Below are positions 1 through 8,704 of a stretch of DNA of 64,000 bases, piece after piece (positions within the stretch are counted from its first letter, which is position 1; every line of letters begins with the position of its first letter). The notes under the pieces were generated by a model, which searched no databases, was not told the DNA's origin, and saw only the letters and a list, made by a program, of their open reading frames with translations. Source of the stretch: an uncultured Bacilli bacterium (GTDB lineage Bacteria > Bacillota_I > Bacilli_A > RF39 > UBA660); the NCBI GenBank assembly GCA_934090795.1, contig CAKOJQ010000002.1, forward strand, positions 62,001 to 126,000, read 5' to 3'. The position numbers and the translations under genes were made by a program.

Positions 1-2
1 AT

Positions 3-257
3 AAATTAAAAGTTAAAGGTAAAGAAGAAAAAATTAAACTATATTTAATATATACTTTTTTAATAAATATGTTTATATTTATAATTTTAAATTTTTATTG
101 TAAAGATTCTAATATTTTATTTAACAATGATTTAATAACTATTAGTTTTATTATGAAATTTATGATATTATCTTTATTATTAGCTATCTTATTACCATTT
201 GTTTATGTATTTATTAATAATAATGTTGAAATTAAATTAATAAGGAGAAGTAAATGA
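3..257 (+). CDS. C-terminal end of a membrane protein (gene starts before the window)
   Basis: The frame is open from the left edge, so this is the 3' end of a longer gene rather than a small gene starting at the ATG at 69. The visible 84 residues hold two hydrophobic stretches separated by a short polar loop and a positively charged tail, so it is a multi-spanning membrane protein tail. Its TGA overlaps the next gene's start codon (ATGA at 254-257), which indicates translational coupling with the MdoB-like transferase. It may be another envelope-polymer enzyme, but too little is visible to name a family. Confidence 0.6.
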   Translation, partial: KLKVKGKEEKIKLYLIYTFLINMFIFIILNFYCKDSNILFNNDLITISFIMKFMILSLLLAILLPFVYVFINNNVEIKLIRRSK

Positions 258-1762
258 AAAGACATAAATTGATTATTAACTATATTTTACTTTTTTTAGG
301 TATTTTCTTTTTTGTTGTTACTTTATGGGCTAAAGCTAATTGTGCATTTACATCTTTTGATGAAATACTTTATACAATAACTTCTCCTTTAGAAGGAACT
401 GGTAATGGGATGATATTTAAATTTATTCTTATTAATATTGGAATTCCTATTTTAGTTTTATTAGTGGTAATTGGTATAAGAAACTTAAGAAAGGATTATG
501 ATTTAATTGTTAAGATAAATTTATTTAAGAAGAATATTAAATTTAATTTGTTACATTTCAAGTTTGATAAGCTTTTTAAATATGTTCCATTATTATTATT
601 TATTATTTCTTTTTGGTATATGGGAACTAAGTTATATTTTTTTAAGTTTATGGGTTATCAATTTAAAAAATCTAATTTTATTGAAGAAAATTATGTAAGT
701 CCAAAGGATGTTTTACTTGAATTTCCAGATAATAAAAGAAATTTAATTTATATTTATTTAGAATCTATGGAAATGACATATGCTGATAAAGATAGTGGTG
801 GAAGTTTTGATAAGAATTATATACCTGAATTATCTAGTTTAGCTAAAAAGAATATAAATTTTTCTAATACGGATAATTTAGGTGGAGCTTATGTAGTTGG
901 AGCATCAACTTGGACAATTGGAGCCATGGTTGCACAAACTACAGGACTTCCTTTAAAAACACCTTTTAATGGTAATTTACTACTTAATTATTATAATGAG
1001 ATAGTACCGGGTGCTTATTCTCTAGGTGAAATATTAGAGAATAATGGTTATAAAAATTATATTATGTTTGGTTCTGATGCGGTGTTTGCTGGTAGAGATG
1101 TTTATTATAAAAATCATGGTAATTATAAAATTTATGATTATTATAGTGCAATGGATGATGGAATTATCGATAAAGATTATTTTGTTTTTTGGGGTATGGA
1201 AGATGAAAAACTATTTACTTATGCAAAAAAAGAATTAAAAAAGATTTCTAAAAATAATGAACCTTTTAATTTTACAATGTTAACTGTTGATACTCATTTT
1301 ATGGATGGATACACAAGTGATTTTTGTAAAAAAGTAAGTGATAATATTTATTTAAATTCAGTTGCTTGTTCTAGTTATCAAGTTAATGAATTTATTAAAT
1401 GGTTACAAAAACAAAGTTTTTATGATAATACGACAATTGTTATTGTAGGTGATCATTTAAGCATGAATAATTATTCTTTTGATAATATTTCTGATATTGA
1501 TAGAACTGTTTATAATACGTTTATTAATAGTGGTGTAAAAAGTGAAAATACAAATAATAGAATATTTTCAACAATGGATTATTTTCCAACAACTATAGCT
1601 TCGTTAGGTGCAACAATTGATGGAGATAGATTAGGTCTTGGTACTAACTTATTTAGCGATAAGAAAACATTAATTGAAGAATATGGACTTGAATATGTTA
1701 ATACGGAATTAAACAAAAATTCTAAATATTATAATAACTGTATAATAAATAAAAAATGCTAA
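254..1762 (+). CDS. MdoB/LtaS-like phosphoglycerol transferase (sulfatase-fold membrane enzyme)
   Basis: The N-terminal part has about three transmembrane segments (residues about 8-28, 55-78, 112-130), followed by an extracytoplasmic alkaline-phosphatase/sulfatase-fold domain. An IYLES motif near residue 170 supplies a metal ligand. The nucleophile Thr lies in a TWTIGAMVAQTTGLPL stretch that closely resembles E. coli OpgB/MdoB rather than LtaS, and a GDH motif near residue 400 supplies further ligands. Members of this family move sn-glycerol-1-phosphate from phosphatidylglycerol to cell-surface glycans or lipoteichoic acid. AAGGAG lies 6 nt before the ATG, which overlaps the upstream stop. 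At 502 residues the length fits the family. The acceptor is unknown. Confidence 0.85.
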   Translation: MKRHKLIINYILLFLGIFFFVVTLWAKANCAFTSFDEILYTITSPLEGTGNGMIFKFILINIGIPILVLLVVIGIRNLRKDYDLIVKINLFKKNIKFNLLHFKFDKLFKYVPLLLFIISFWYMGTKLYFFKFMGYQFKKSNFIEENYVSPKDVLLEFPDNKRNLIYIYLESMEMTYADKDSGGSFDKNYIPELSSLAKKNINFSNTDNLGGAYVVGASTWTIGAMVAQTTGLPLKTPFNGNLLLNYYNEIVPGAYSLGEILENNGYKNYIMFGSDAVFAGRDVYYKNHGNYKIYDYYSAMDDGIIDKDYFVFWGMEDEKLFTYAKKELKKISKNNEPFNFTMLTVDTHFMDGYTSDFCKKVSDNIYLNSVACSSYQVNEFIKWLQKQSFYDNTTIVIVGDHLSMNNYSFDNISDIDRTVYNTFINSGVKSENTNNRIFSTMDYFPTTIASLGATIDGDRLGLGTNLFSDKKTLIEEYGLEYVNTELNKNSKYYNNCIINKKC

Positions 1763-1796
1763 AAAATAATATAGCTATGTAGCTATATTATTTTTT
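1761..1796. terminator. Bidirectional Rho-independent terminator
   Basis: Perfect 16-bp arms with a 4-nt ATGT loop; A6 on one side and T6 on the other allow termination in both directions. The arms overlap the last bases of both convergent genes. Confidence 0.9.
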
Positions 1797-2504
1797 AGAT
1801 ATAGAATATTTAGTTTTTTTCTTTTGATTTAATTCCATTTCTAATTTAAAGTTTGGATTTATTATTAAAATCCATTCAATATTTTTTGTAGTTAATAATT
1901 TTATTAATGTTTCTAAATTTGAATCAAAGCAAATGCAAGTTTCATATATTAAAGTAGCTTTTAGTGGTTTAAAGTATTCTAAAATTTTGGGGTGAACTTT
2001 TAAATTATTATCAGTAAACGCTGTAAATTTATTGTAATTGCTAAAATTCGCAAAAATGTAATAAGTGTTGTTTAAGTTAATACTATAAATAAATGAATTA
2101 AGAATATCGATGACTAATTGTTTAGTTTGATAAAAATATTTTTCGTCTTCTAATATTTCTTTTCTTTTTTGCTTTAAAAGTTCTAATTCATTAAGCCTTG
2201 TAGTTCTATTATTATTGATTAAATTTCTTTTGGTAGTATAAATATTTATTACTTTTTCTAAACTTTTTAATTTTTCTGAATTATTTGTTTTTTGTTTAGA
2301 ATAGTCTAATTTTTTTAAAGCAATATCTATTTGATTTAATTCAATATCTTCTTTTTCTTTTATTTCAAAATGTGTTTTTTCTTTTAATTTTATAACATGA
2401 TTAATTACATAATAATCATCACCATATTCAACATTTTTTACTTTTTCCATATTTTGATTTATTAGTTCTATAATTTTATTTAGTTCATTTAATTGTTCTT
2501 CCAT
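1788..2504 (-). CDS. Hypothetical coiled-coil protein
   Basis: 238 residues, not recognised. The first 130 residues are charged and helical with heptad-like Leu/Ile spacing, consistent with a long coiled coil. Residues about 130-220 look like a compact alpha/beta domain with two Cys near residue 190. There is no signal peptide or membrane segment, so it should be cytoplasmic. It is transcribed alone, converges on the MdoB-like gene and shares a bidirectional terminator with it. The C-terminal domain might be nuclease- or receiver-like, but no catalytic motif is visible, so no function is assigned. Confidence 0.6.
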   Translation of the reverse strand: MEEQLNELNKIIELINQNMEKVKNVEYGDDYYVINHVIKLKEKTHFEIKEKEDIELNQIDIALKKLDYSKQKTNNSEKLKSLEKVINIYTTKRNLINNNRTTRLNELELLKQKRKEILEDEKYFYQTKQLVIDILNSFIYSINLNNTYYIFANFSNYNKFTAFTDNNLKVHPKILEYFKPLKATLIYETCICFDSNLETLIKLLTTKNIEWILIINPNFKLEMELNQKKKTKYSISKK

Positions 2505-2640
2505 AATTACCCCTGTTTCTTAGTAAGTTATTATATATTAAAGAACAAGTAGTGTCAAATAAAAATATTTTTTGGGATTATAAACATATATGGTATAATC
2601 TAATTAGATAGGTTTATTAGGAAATGTAAGTGAGGTAAGT

Positions 2641-3915
2641 ATGAATAAAGAAAAAAAGAATAGATGCTTATATAGATGTGAAAGTATAACTGATGGATAT
2701 GAGTATAGTAAATTGGCAAAGTATTTTCCAAAAAGAATATATTGGGTATATATTAAATTAGGAACTTTATTAAATTTTGTTATAACAGGTTTTATTTCAT
2801 TACTTTTTAAAAATCGGATTATTAGTTTAATTTTCTTTGTTTTATTAGAAATATATATTTTTATTTATTATAAAACTTGTTTAGAATCTGTAACTGAAAG
2901 ATTTCAAAATAATAGAATTAAAAAAGGTATGGCAGAGGCTAGTGGTGAAAATGAGTTTTATGAAGATTACATTATAATTAGTGATAAAAAAAGTTCTGTA
3001 ACTATTAATTACTCTGAAATAAGTAGATGTGTGGAAACTGATACTAATTTTTATTTTGAATATCCTAATAAAAATATAATTATAATTATACAAAAGAATA
3101 AATGTGATTTAGAATTAATTAATTTTATAAGAAGTAAGTTCAAAAATTTGGAGAATAATTTAGGAGATAATTCAAAAATTAAAGGAGTAGATAATTTTAA
3201 AAATATTGATAATACATTATCAATAAGTTATTTTATGACTTTTTTATTTATTTTAACTATTGGTAGTTTATGGGGCGCTTTATGGTTATATTCTGTAATT
3301 GATGAATTAAATCCTCAACATGGGTTTAATTTTCTAAAAAATACTTGGATATTTTGGTGTTGGTTACCTATTCCAATTACATCAATAGTGCTAGGTTACA
3401 AATATAAAAATAAAGGAATAAATTGTACTAAAAATATTGTTGGTGGATTTATAATAGTTTTTTTATTATTAATTTATGGTTCTTTTTGTTTGATGCCAAC
3501 TTTTAATGAAGACTATAGTAAAATTAATGATTATAGGAATTATATAGATGCTAATATACCTAGTAGTGGGGAGTTAGAAATTCATTATTGGGGAAATTAT
3601 ATTGATGATGATAAAAAGGAATATTCTATTATTAATGTTTATTATGATAAAGAAGATGTTAGTAGTTTAGTTAGTAGTATTGAAAATAGTAAGAATTGGA
3701 TTTTAAGTACTAAAATAAAATCTGAACTTAAAATATTATTACCTTCTCAGTTTAGGGCTAAAGAAGATTTATATTATTCAGTTTATAACAAAACTACTAA
3801 TGAATATAATGTTATTCCTGAAGAATCTGGAATTTATGAAATATATGCTATGTCCTATGATAAAAATAAAAAGGAACTAATAATACACAAATATAAACTT
3901 ATGTATAATAAGTGA
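2641..3915 (+). CDS. YcxB-like membrane protein of unknown function
   Basis: Two transmembrane helices (residues about 42-60 and 63-80) are followed by a soluble segment at about 105-165. That segment has the F-x-E-D, Y-S-E-I and late hydrophobic pattern of YcxB-like (PH-like) domains. Three more transmembrane segments follow (about 197-217, 235-252, 265-285), then an extracytoplasmic C-terminal domain of about 135 residues. The start is supported by GTGAGGT upstream. It is a single gene between its own promoter region and a terminator. YcxB-like domains have no established biochemical role; the C-terminal extension is not recognised. Confidence 0.6.
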   Translation: MNKEKKNRCLYRCESITDGYEYSKLAKYFPKRIYWVYIKLGTLLNFVITGFISLLFKNRIISLIFFVLLEIYIFIYYKTCLESVTERFQNNRIKKGMAEASGENEFYEDYIIISDKKSSVTINYSEISRCVETDTNFYFEYPNKNIIIIIQKNKCDLELINFIRSKFKNLENNLGDNSKIKGVDNFKNIDNTLSISYFMTFLFILTIGSLWGALWLYSVIDELNPQHGFNFLKNTWIFWCWLPIPITSIVLGYKYKNKGINCTKNIVGGFIIVFLLLIYGSFCLMPTFNEDYSKINDYRNYIDANIPSSGELEIHYWGNYIDDDKKEYSIINVYYDKEDVSSLVSSIENSKNWILSTKIKSELKILLPSQFRAKEDLYYSVYNKTTNEYNVIPEESGIYEIYAMSYDKNKKELIIHKYKLMYNK

Positions 3916-3943
3916 GATACTATGTTAAATGGTATCTTTTTTG
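3914..3943 (+). terminator. Rho-independent terminator after the YcxB-like gene
   Basis: AGATAC pairs with GTATCT across a 12-nt loop and is followed by six T. It is a short stem, consistent with this AT-rich genome. Confidence 0.6.
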
Positions 3944-3948
3944 TTAAA

Positions 3949-3981
3949 TAAAAAAGCACTATCAAGAAATAATAGTGTCTT
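3949..3981 (-). terminator. Terminator of the tRNA-Trp transcript
   Basis: On the minus strand ACACTAT pairs with ATAGTGC (one G-U pair) and is followed by a T run, 13 nt after the tRNA 3' end. Confidence 0.6.
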
Positions 3982-3993
3982 TATATACAATCA

Positions 3994-4067
3994 TGGCAGG
4001 GGTGGAGAGAATCGAACTCCCATCAAAAGTTTTGGAGACTCCTATGCTACCATTATACCACACCCCT
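3994..4067 (-). tRNA. trnW: tRNA-Trp (anticodon CCA)
   Basis: The minus strand folds as a complete cloverleaf. The acceptor stem is AGGGGTG/CACCCCT, the D-loop has TGGTA, the anticodon loop is CTCCAAA with CCA at 34-36, the T-loop is TTCGATT, and the 3' CCA is encoded. The overall sequence closely resembles Bacillus tRNA-Trp. CCA decodes UGG only, which fits the standard code used here (no UGA-Trp). Confidence 0.95.
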
Positions 4068-4149
4068 GTGTGTATGAACTAATTATAGCATAAAATTAGA
4101 TTATTTCAATATTTTTGTTATTAAAACATATAATAAAATGGTGATTATT

Positions 4150-4572
4150 ATGTTAATTAATTATACAAGTAAGGAACTTGATATGATGGCTAGGCTTATG
4201 AGGGCTGAGGCGCTAGCTGAAGGAAATTTAGGGATGCTTATGGTTGGAAATGTTATAGTTAATAGAGCAATAGCCTCTTGTTATACATTTAAAAATATTA
4301 GAAGTATAAGTAAGGTAGTTAATCAAAATCCTGGTGGATTTAGTGGAGTCAATAGTTCATTATATGTTGGTTCTGCAACAACAAAAGAAAAACAATTAGC
4401 TGAAAGATGTTTAAAAGGCGAATATTATTATCCGGCAACTCATGCGTTATGGTTTTATGCTCCTGGAAAAAGTTCTTGTCGTGCAAATTGGTATGATCAA
4501 CCTTTTGCTGGTAGTTATAAAAACCATTGTTTTTATAAACCGAATAGTGGTGTATGTCAAGAATTGTATTAA
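4150..4572 (+). CDS. SleB/CwlJ-type cell-wall hydrolase
   Basis: A single-domain hydrolase_2 (SleB) protein of 140 residues. The family signature is visible: an early E-L-x-x-M-A-R-L-x-x-A-E-A with the catalytic Glu near residue 20, V-G-N-V-I-V-N-R, and a later A-x-H-A-L-W-F-Y segment. These enzymes are lytic transglycosylases on peptidoglycan, in spore formers acting on cortex during germination. No signal peptide is present, as in CwlJ. A start at 4150 is preferred because GGTGA lies 5 nt upstream, whereas the in-frame ATG at 4138 sits almost on the -10 box (TATAAT at 4129). The 5' leader would be only about 10 nt. Confidence 0.75.
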   Translation: MLINYTSKELDMMARLMRAEALAEGNLGMLMVGNVIVNRAIASCYTFKNIRSISKVVNQNPGGFSGVNSSLYVGSATTKEKQLAERCLKGEYYYPATHALWFYAPGKSSCRANWYDQPFAGSYKNHCFYKPNSGVCQELY

Positions 4573-4611
4573 ATATAGATATTTTATGATTGATGTTATA
4601 TAATTTTAATT

Positions 4612-5226
4612 ATGAAAAGAAAATATAAGTATTTAAAAATATTGTTAATAATTATAGCTTTAATTTGGACATTATTAGTTGTAACTAATCAATTTAAAGT
4701 GATAGATAATTGGATATATAATTTGTTAATTAGTTTAAAATGTGACTTTTTTACTAACTTCTTTAAAGTAATTACTTTTTTTGGAAGTGTCAAATTTATT
4801 GTTATTCTTAATGTTTTAGCTATTATATATGGAATTGTTAAGAAAAATAATAAATGTTTTATAATAGTCTTCTTTTCAGCGTGTAGTTCATTTGTAAACT
4901 CATTATTAAAAGTAATTGTCAAAAGAGAAAGACCTGATATAAGTTTATGGTTGGTAAGTGAGAATAATTTTAGTTTTCCATCAGGACATTCAATGACATC
5001 TTTTGTTTTTTATGGGATAATTTGCTATTTTATTTATAATAGTAAAATTAGTTTAAATAATAAAAGAGTGATTATTTCTTTACTTGGCTTACTGGTTATT
5101 TTAATTGGTATGAGTAGAATATATTTGGGAGTACATTATTTTTCTGATGTAATAGGTGGTTTCTTGTGGGGATTTGTAGTATTATTATTAGGAATTAATT
5201 ATTTGAATAGGAGAGAAATAGAATGA
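4612..5226 (+). CDS. PAP2-family membrane phosphatase (PgpB/BcrC type)
   Basis: A six-helix membrane protein with all three lipid-phosphatase motifs: K-R-E-R-P near residue 104, P-S-G-H near 123, and S-R-x-x-x-x-x-H-x-x-x-D near 166-176. Such enzymes dephosphorylate phosphatidylglycerol phosphate or undecaprenyl diphosphate on the outer face of the membrane. The stop overlaps the SDR start by 4 bp and uppP follows, so the operon favours a role in lipid-carrier recycling. No ribosome-binding site precedes the ATG, and a TATAAT ends 7 nt before it, so the mRNA may be leaderless. Confidence 0.85.
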   Translation: MKRKYKYLKILLIIIALIWTLLVVTNQFKVIDNWIYNLLISLKCDFFTNFFKVITFFGSVKFIVILNVLAIIYGIVKKNNKCFIIVFFSACSSFVNSLLKVIVKRERPDISLWLVSENNFSFPSGHSMTSFVFYGIICYFIYNSKISLNNKRVIISLLGLLVILIGMSRIYLGVHYFSDVIGGFLWGFVVLLLGINYLNRREIE

Positions 5227-5975
5227 AAGCATTAATTACTGGAGCATCTTCAGGTATAGGTAAAGATATGGCTATTTATTTAGATAGTTTAGGATATGAA
5301 GTTTTTTTGGTAGGTAGAAATAAAGAAAGACTTCAAGAGACTGCTAATTTATGTAAAAACGCAAAAGCAATATATGATTATGATTTATCGATTGATGCTA
5401 ATGTTTATAAGTTGTATGAAAAAGTTAAGGGTGAAAAAATTGATTTACTTATAAATAATGCTGGTTTTGGATTATTTGGATTTTTTGATGAAACTGATTT
5501 AGATAAAGAATTAGAAATGATTGATGTTAATATAAAGGCTTTACATATTTTAACTAAGTTATTTTTAAGGAATATGGTTAAATATAATAAAGGTAAAATT
5601 CTTAATGTAGCATCATCAGCGGGATTTTTTGCTGGACCTTATTTAAACACTTATTATGCAACTAAAAATTATGTTCTTAAACTTACAATGGCAATTAATG
5701 AAGAATTAAGGATTAAGAAATCTAATGTTACCATTAGTGCTTTGTGTCCAGGACCGGTTAATACAAATTTTAATAGTGTAGCTGGTGGTGGATTTAATAC
5801 AAGAAGTTTAAGTAGTAGTTATGTTGCTAAATATGGAATTGATAAAGCGTTAAAGGGGAAAATGATAATTATTCCTGGTACGATGATGAAACTCGGAATA
5901 TTCTTTTCTAGATTTTTACCATATAGATTACAATTAAAGATTTTATATAAAATTCAAAGAAAGAAGGAAAAATAA
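5223..5975 (+). CDS. Short-chain dehydrogenase/reductase
   Basis: A classical SDR of 250 residues. The N-terminal GASSGIG is the NAD(P)-binding loop, NNAG sits near residue 79, Ser of NVASSAG is near 136, and the catalytic Y-x-x-x-K (YATK) is near 150. The PGPV motif follows near 180. Basic residues after strand 2 (GRNKER) favour NADP(H), as in the YqjQ/DltE-like group. The substrate cannot be told. It overlaps the PAP2 gene by 4 bp and uppP by 1 bp, so the three genes are co-translated. A lipid or envelope precursor substrate is a reasonable inference. Confidence 0.85.
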   Translation: MKALITGASSGIGKDMAIYLDSLGYEVFLVGRNKERLQETANLCKNAKAIYDYDLSIDANVYKLYEKVKGEKIDLLINNAGFGLFGFFDETDLDKELEMIDVNIKALHILTKLFLRNMVKYNKGKILNVASSAGFFAGPYLNTYYATKNYVLKLTMAINEELRIKKSNVTISALCPGPVNTNFNSVAGGGFNTRSLSSSYVAKYGIDKALKGKMIIIPGTMMKLGIFFSRFLPYRLQLKILYKIQRKKEK

Positions 5976-6778
5976 TGTTTTTAAATATTATAAAGACCAT
6001 TATTATAGGTATAATTGAAGGTGTTACTGAGTGGCTTCCAATAAGTAGTACTGGACATATGATTTTAGCAAATGAATTAATTAAATTGGATGTATCAAGT
6101 GAATTTTGGAAAATGTTTGAGGTAGTTATTCAACTTGGTGCTATAATGGCTGTTGTTGTTATTTATTTTAAAGATTTATTTCCTTGGGGATTTAATAAAA
6201 CTAAAGAAGATACTAAGAATACTTTTATATTATGGGGTAAAATATTAGTAGGATGTATACCATGTGCGATAGTTGGATTGTTATTTGATGATTGGATAGA
6301 TGAACATTTTTATAATCCATGGACTGTTGCAATAACATTGTTTATTTATGGTGTTTTATTTATAATAGTTGAAAATCATAAAAAGAAAAATACGATAAAA
6401 GAGGTATCATTTTTAAATGCATTTAAAGTTGGTTTATTTCAAGTATTATCTATTATTCCCGGAACTAGTAGAAGTGGTGCAACAATTATTGGTGGTTTAG
6501 AAATGGGACTTGATAGGACAACTATTACTAATTTTACCTTTTATATGGCTATTCCGGTTATGGCTGGAGCATCTTTATTAAAAATACTTAAATTTGGGTT
6601 TGTATTTACAAGTAGTGAAATAATTATATTATTAGTTGGAATGATTACTGCGTTTATTGTTTCTTTAATGGCAATTAAATACCTACTTAAATATATTAAA
6701 ACAAATGACTTTAAAATATTTGGATATTATCGTATAATACTTAGTGTTATCGTAATTTTATATTTTATATTTAGATAA
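5975..6778 (+). CDS. uppP: Undecaprenyl-diphosphatase UppP (BacA)
   Basis: A 267-residue polytopic membrane protein with both UppP signatures: E-G-x-x-E-W-L-P-I-S-S-T-G-H near residues 13-27 and P-G-T-S-R-S-G-A near 160-167. It removes the terminal phosphate of undecaprenyl diphosphate so that the carrier lipid can be reused in peptidoglycan synthesis. Over-production is known to give bacitracin resistance. The start codon overlaps the SDR stop (TAATG). With the PAP2 gene upstream, the operon may hold two enzymes for the same step. Confidence 0.95.
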   Translation: MFLNIIKTIIIGIIEGVTEWLPISSTGHMILANELIKLDVSSEFWKMFEVVIQLGAIMAVVVIYFKDLFPWGFNKTKEDTKNTFILWGKILVGCIPCAIVGLLFDDWIDEHFYNPWTVAITLFIYGVLFIIVENHKKKNTIKEVSFLNAFKVGLFQVLSIIPGTSRSGATIIGGLEMGLDRTTITNFTFYMAIPVMAGASLLKILKFGFVFTSSEIIILLVGMITAFIVSLMAIKYLLKYIKTNDFKIFGYYRIILSVIVILYFIFR

Positions 6779-6794
6779 TAGATAAGAGGTATTT

Positions 6795-7541
6795 ATGAAA
6801 AAAGGTTTTATATTCATACTTATTTTAGCAGTATTATTTGTTGGTGCTATTCTTATATATGATTTTAGTGATATGCCTAGTGAACAATTAGGTGGACATG
6901 ATTGGTACTTGTTAGAAAATAATGATATGTATGTTCTTAATTTAGCAAATAATAGATTTAGTTTTAAAAATATTAGTAATGATGAAGAAAGATATAAGGA
7001 TTGTAACACTTATAAATATAATAATTCTTCTAATGTTATTAAGTTAGATTGTAGTATTAAAAATAATAAGTTATATATTGCAACATATGATGATAAAAAA
7101 TTGGTTGTAACTATTAATGGTGAAGAGAAGACTCTTTATAATAGTAAAGAACTTGCTTATGAACATAAATTTATGGATGATAATAATTTAAGTGAGCAAG
7201 AATATAATGAATTATATAAAATTAATTTTGATGAAAAATATTATATTAATGTTAAGGAATTTTTATCTATTTATAAAGGTAAAAGTAAGAAAAAGGTTGT
7301 GTTAGTTTCAAATAATTATAATTATGATAACATTTTAGATTATGTTAAATTAAGTAAAATGATTGACGATAGTTATAAATTAATTGCCATAGATAGTTTA
7401 AGTGAAAGTGATTTACAAAGTTTGTTTACTAAAATAGGAATTACTGATTATGATAATAGTTTGGTTACTGTTTATTCAGTAGGAAATAAGAAAACTAGTA
7501 TTAATGAAGTATTAGATATTAAAAATATTAAGGAAATTTAA
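6795..7541 (+). CDS. Membrane-anchored protein, possibly thioredoxin-fold without CxxC
   Basis: One N-terminal transmembrane segment (residues about 4-22) is followed by an extracytoplasmic domain of about 225 residues. AGAGG lies 6 nt before the ATG. The last 95 residues alternate strands and helices in the order of a thioredoxin fold (KKKVVLVSNN, then a helix, KLIAIDSL, then LVTVYSVG), but no CxxC is present. The thioredoxin idea is therefore structural inference only. It follows uppP closely, ends the operon at a strong terminator, and is probably an envelope accessory protein. Confidence 0.55.
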   Translation: MKKGFIFILILAVLFVGAILIYDFSDMPSEQLGGHDWYLLENNDMYVLNLANNRFSFKNISNDEERYKDCNTYKYNNSSNVIKLDCSIKNNKLYIATYDDKKLVVTINGEEKTLYNSKELAYEHKFMDDNNLSEQEYNELYKINFDEKYYINVKEFLSIYKGKSKKKVVLVSNNYNYDNILDYVKLSKMIDDSYKLIAIDSLSESDLQSLFTKIGITDYDNSLVTVYSVGNKKTSINEVLDIKNIKEI

Positions 7542-7565
7542 AAAGGGTTTAGGCCCTTTTTTTGT
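7540..7565 (+). terminator. Rho-independent terminator of the uppP operon
   Basis: AAAAAGGG pairs with CCCTTTTT around a 6-nt loop, followed by more T. Confidence 0.85.
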
Positions 7566-7592
7566 GATACATTTATATATTTGTTATTTATT

Positions 7593-8522
7593 TTAAAAAA
7601 AATTCATTACTAAGTCAGTTAATATATTCTTTTCTTTGGGATTGGATTCTGCTATTAAAAGTGTAATTGCAACAAGAGTATTATTATCTATAATTTGTTT
7701 ATTTTCAATATATAAAATATTATAAAATTCAAGAAAATATATAAATAAAGTAGCTGCAATTCTTTTGTTTCCATCAATAAAAACATGATTTTTAATAATT
7801 AAATATAGAAAATTAGCAGCCTTTTCTTCTATAGTAGGATATAAATCTTTACCATCAAATGATTGATATATAGTTCCAATAATTTCTTTTAATCCTTGAT
7901 TTCTTTCAAGAGCAAATAAATCACTATCATTACTAAATCTAAGTTTAGTAATAATATTTAAACAATCTTCATAGGTGATTTGTTTATTATCTTTAGTTCC
8001 ATTTGGTTTAATTATTCTTTTATGATCATAATCATCTAGAAGATTTAAAGCGTTAGAATAATTATTAATTACTTTAATTATTTCTTGGGCTTCATTTCCT
8101 TTTAATTTTGTATCTATTCTTCCAGCAATATCTATTAATTTAACAGTTTTTTCAAGATATTCTAATCTCTTTTGATTTACTGCATAACCTTTAATCATAT
8201 ATTCTTTTAAAATCTTAGTAGCCCATTTTCTAAAAATAATACCATTTTGACTTTTAACACGATAACCAACACTTATTATCATGTCGAGATTGTAGTAATC
8301 TACTTGATAATTTTTTCCATCCTTTGCAGTTGTCGCAAAATTTGCGACAGTTGAATTATCTAATTCTTCTTTTAGGATATTATTAATATGTTTTCTTATT
8401 GTTTTGTAATCCCTTCCAAATAATTCGGCCATTTGATTAGCGTTTAACCATACAGTTTCATCTTTCATATTAACCTCAAGTTTTACATTTTGATTTTTAA
8501 ATAATACAATTTCATTCTTCAT
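7593..8522 (-). CDS. RhuM-Fic/Doc fusion protein
   Basis: Residues 1-130 form a RhuM-type module: a helix-turn-helix-like VWLNANQMAELFGRD segment, then TTAKDGKNY, Y-x-L-D-M-I-I-S-V-G-Y-R-V and the F-R-x-W-A-T block. Residues about 160-309 form a Fic/Doc domain whose active-site motif is HVFIDGNKRIAATLFIYFL (His near 246), the Doc-type variant. Fic enzymes transfer AMP or phosphate to hydroxyl groups; Doc phosphorylates EF-Tu. No linked antitoxin is seen. A consensus AGGAGG precedes the ATG. A 19-bp inverted repeat (8331-8349) lies inside the coding region. A decayed relative is found at 45619-46023. Confidence 0.85.
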   Translation of the reverse strand: MKNEIVLFKNQNVKLEVNMKDETVWLNANQMAELFGRDYKTIRKHINNILKEELDNSTVANFATTAKDGKNYQVDYYNLDMIISVGYRVKSQNGIIFRKWATKILKEYMIKGYAVNQKRLEYLEKTVKLIDIAGRIDTKLKGNEAQEIIKVINNYSNALNLLDDYDHKRIIKPNGTKDNKQITYEDCLNIITKLRFSNDSDLFALERNQGLKEIIGTIYQSFDGKDLYPTIEEKAANFLYLIIKNHVFIDGNKRIAATLFIYFLEFYNILYIENKQIIDNNTLVAITLLIAESNPKEKNILTDLVMNFF

Positions 8523-8704
8523 TACTTTCCTCCTTTATTGTATAAATTTAAATATATTACCTATTTTGGCTTGTAACTACTATTATACACATCAAACAAA
8601 TGTTTATCAATGAAAAATCGTCAATTATTTTAAAAAGTTTAATTAATTAAAATAATTGTTTATGTATAATTATTAGTATGATACTATATTTGTAGTGATG
8701 GTAG

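Noticed and set aside
4689..4922. Antisense reading frame within the PAP2 gene (also others such as 2881-3093, 46128-46337, 48570-48833 and 62124-62339)
   Set aside because: These mirror AT-rich coding sequence of well-supported genes, lack ribosome-binding sites and resemble no protein.
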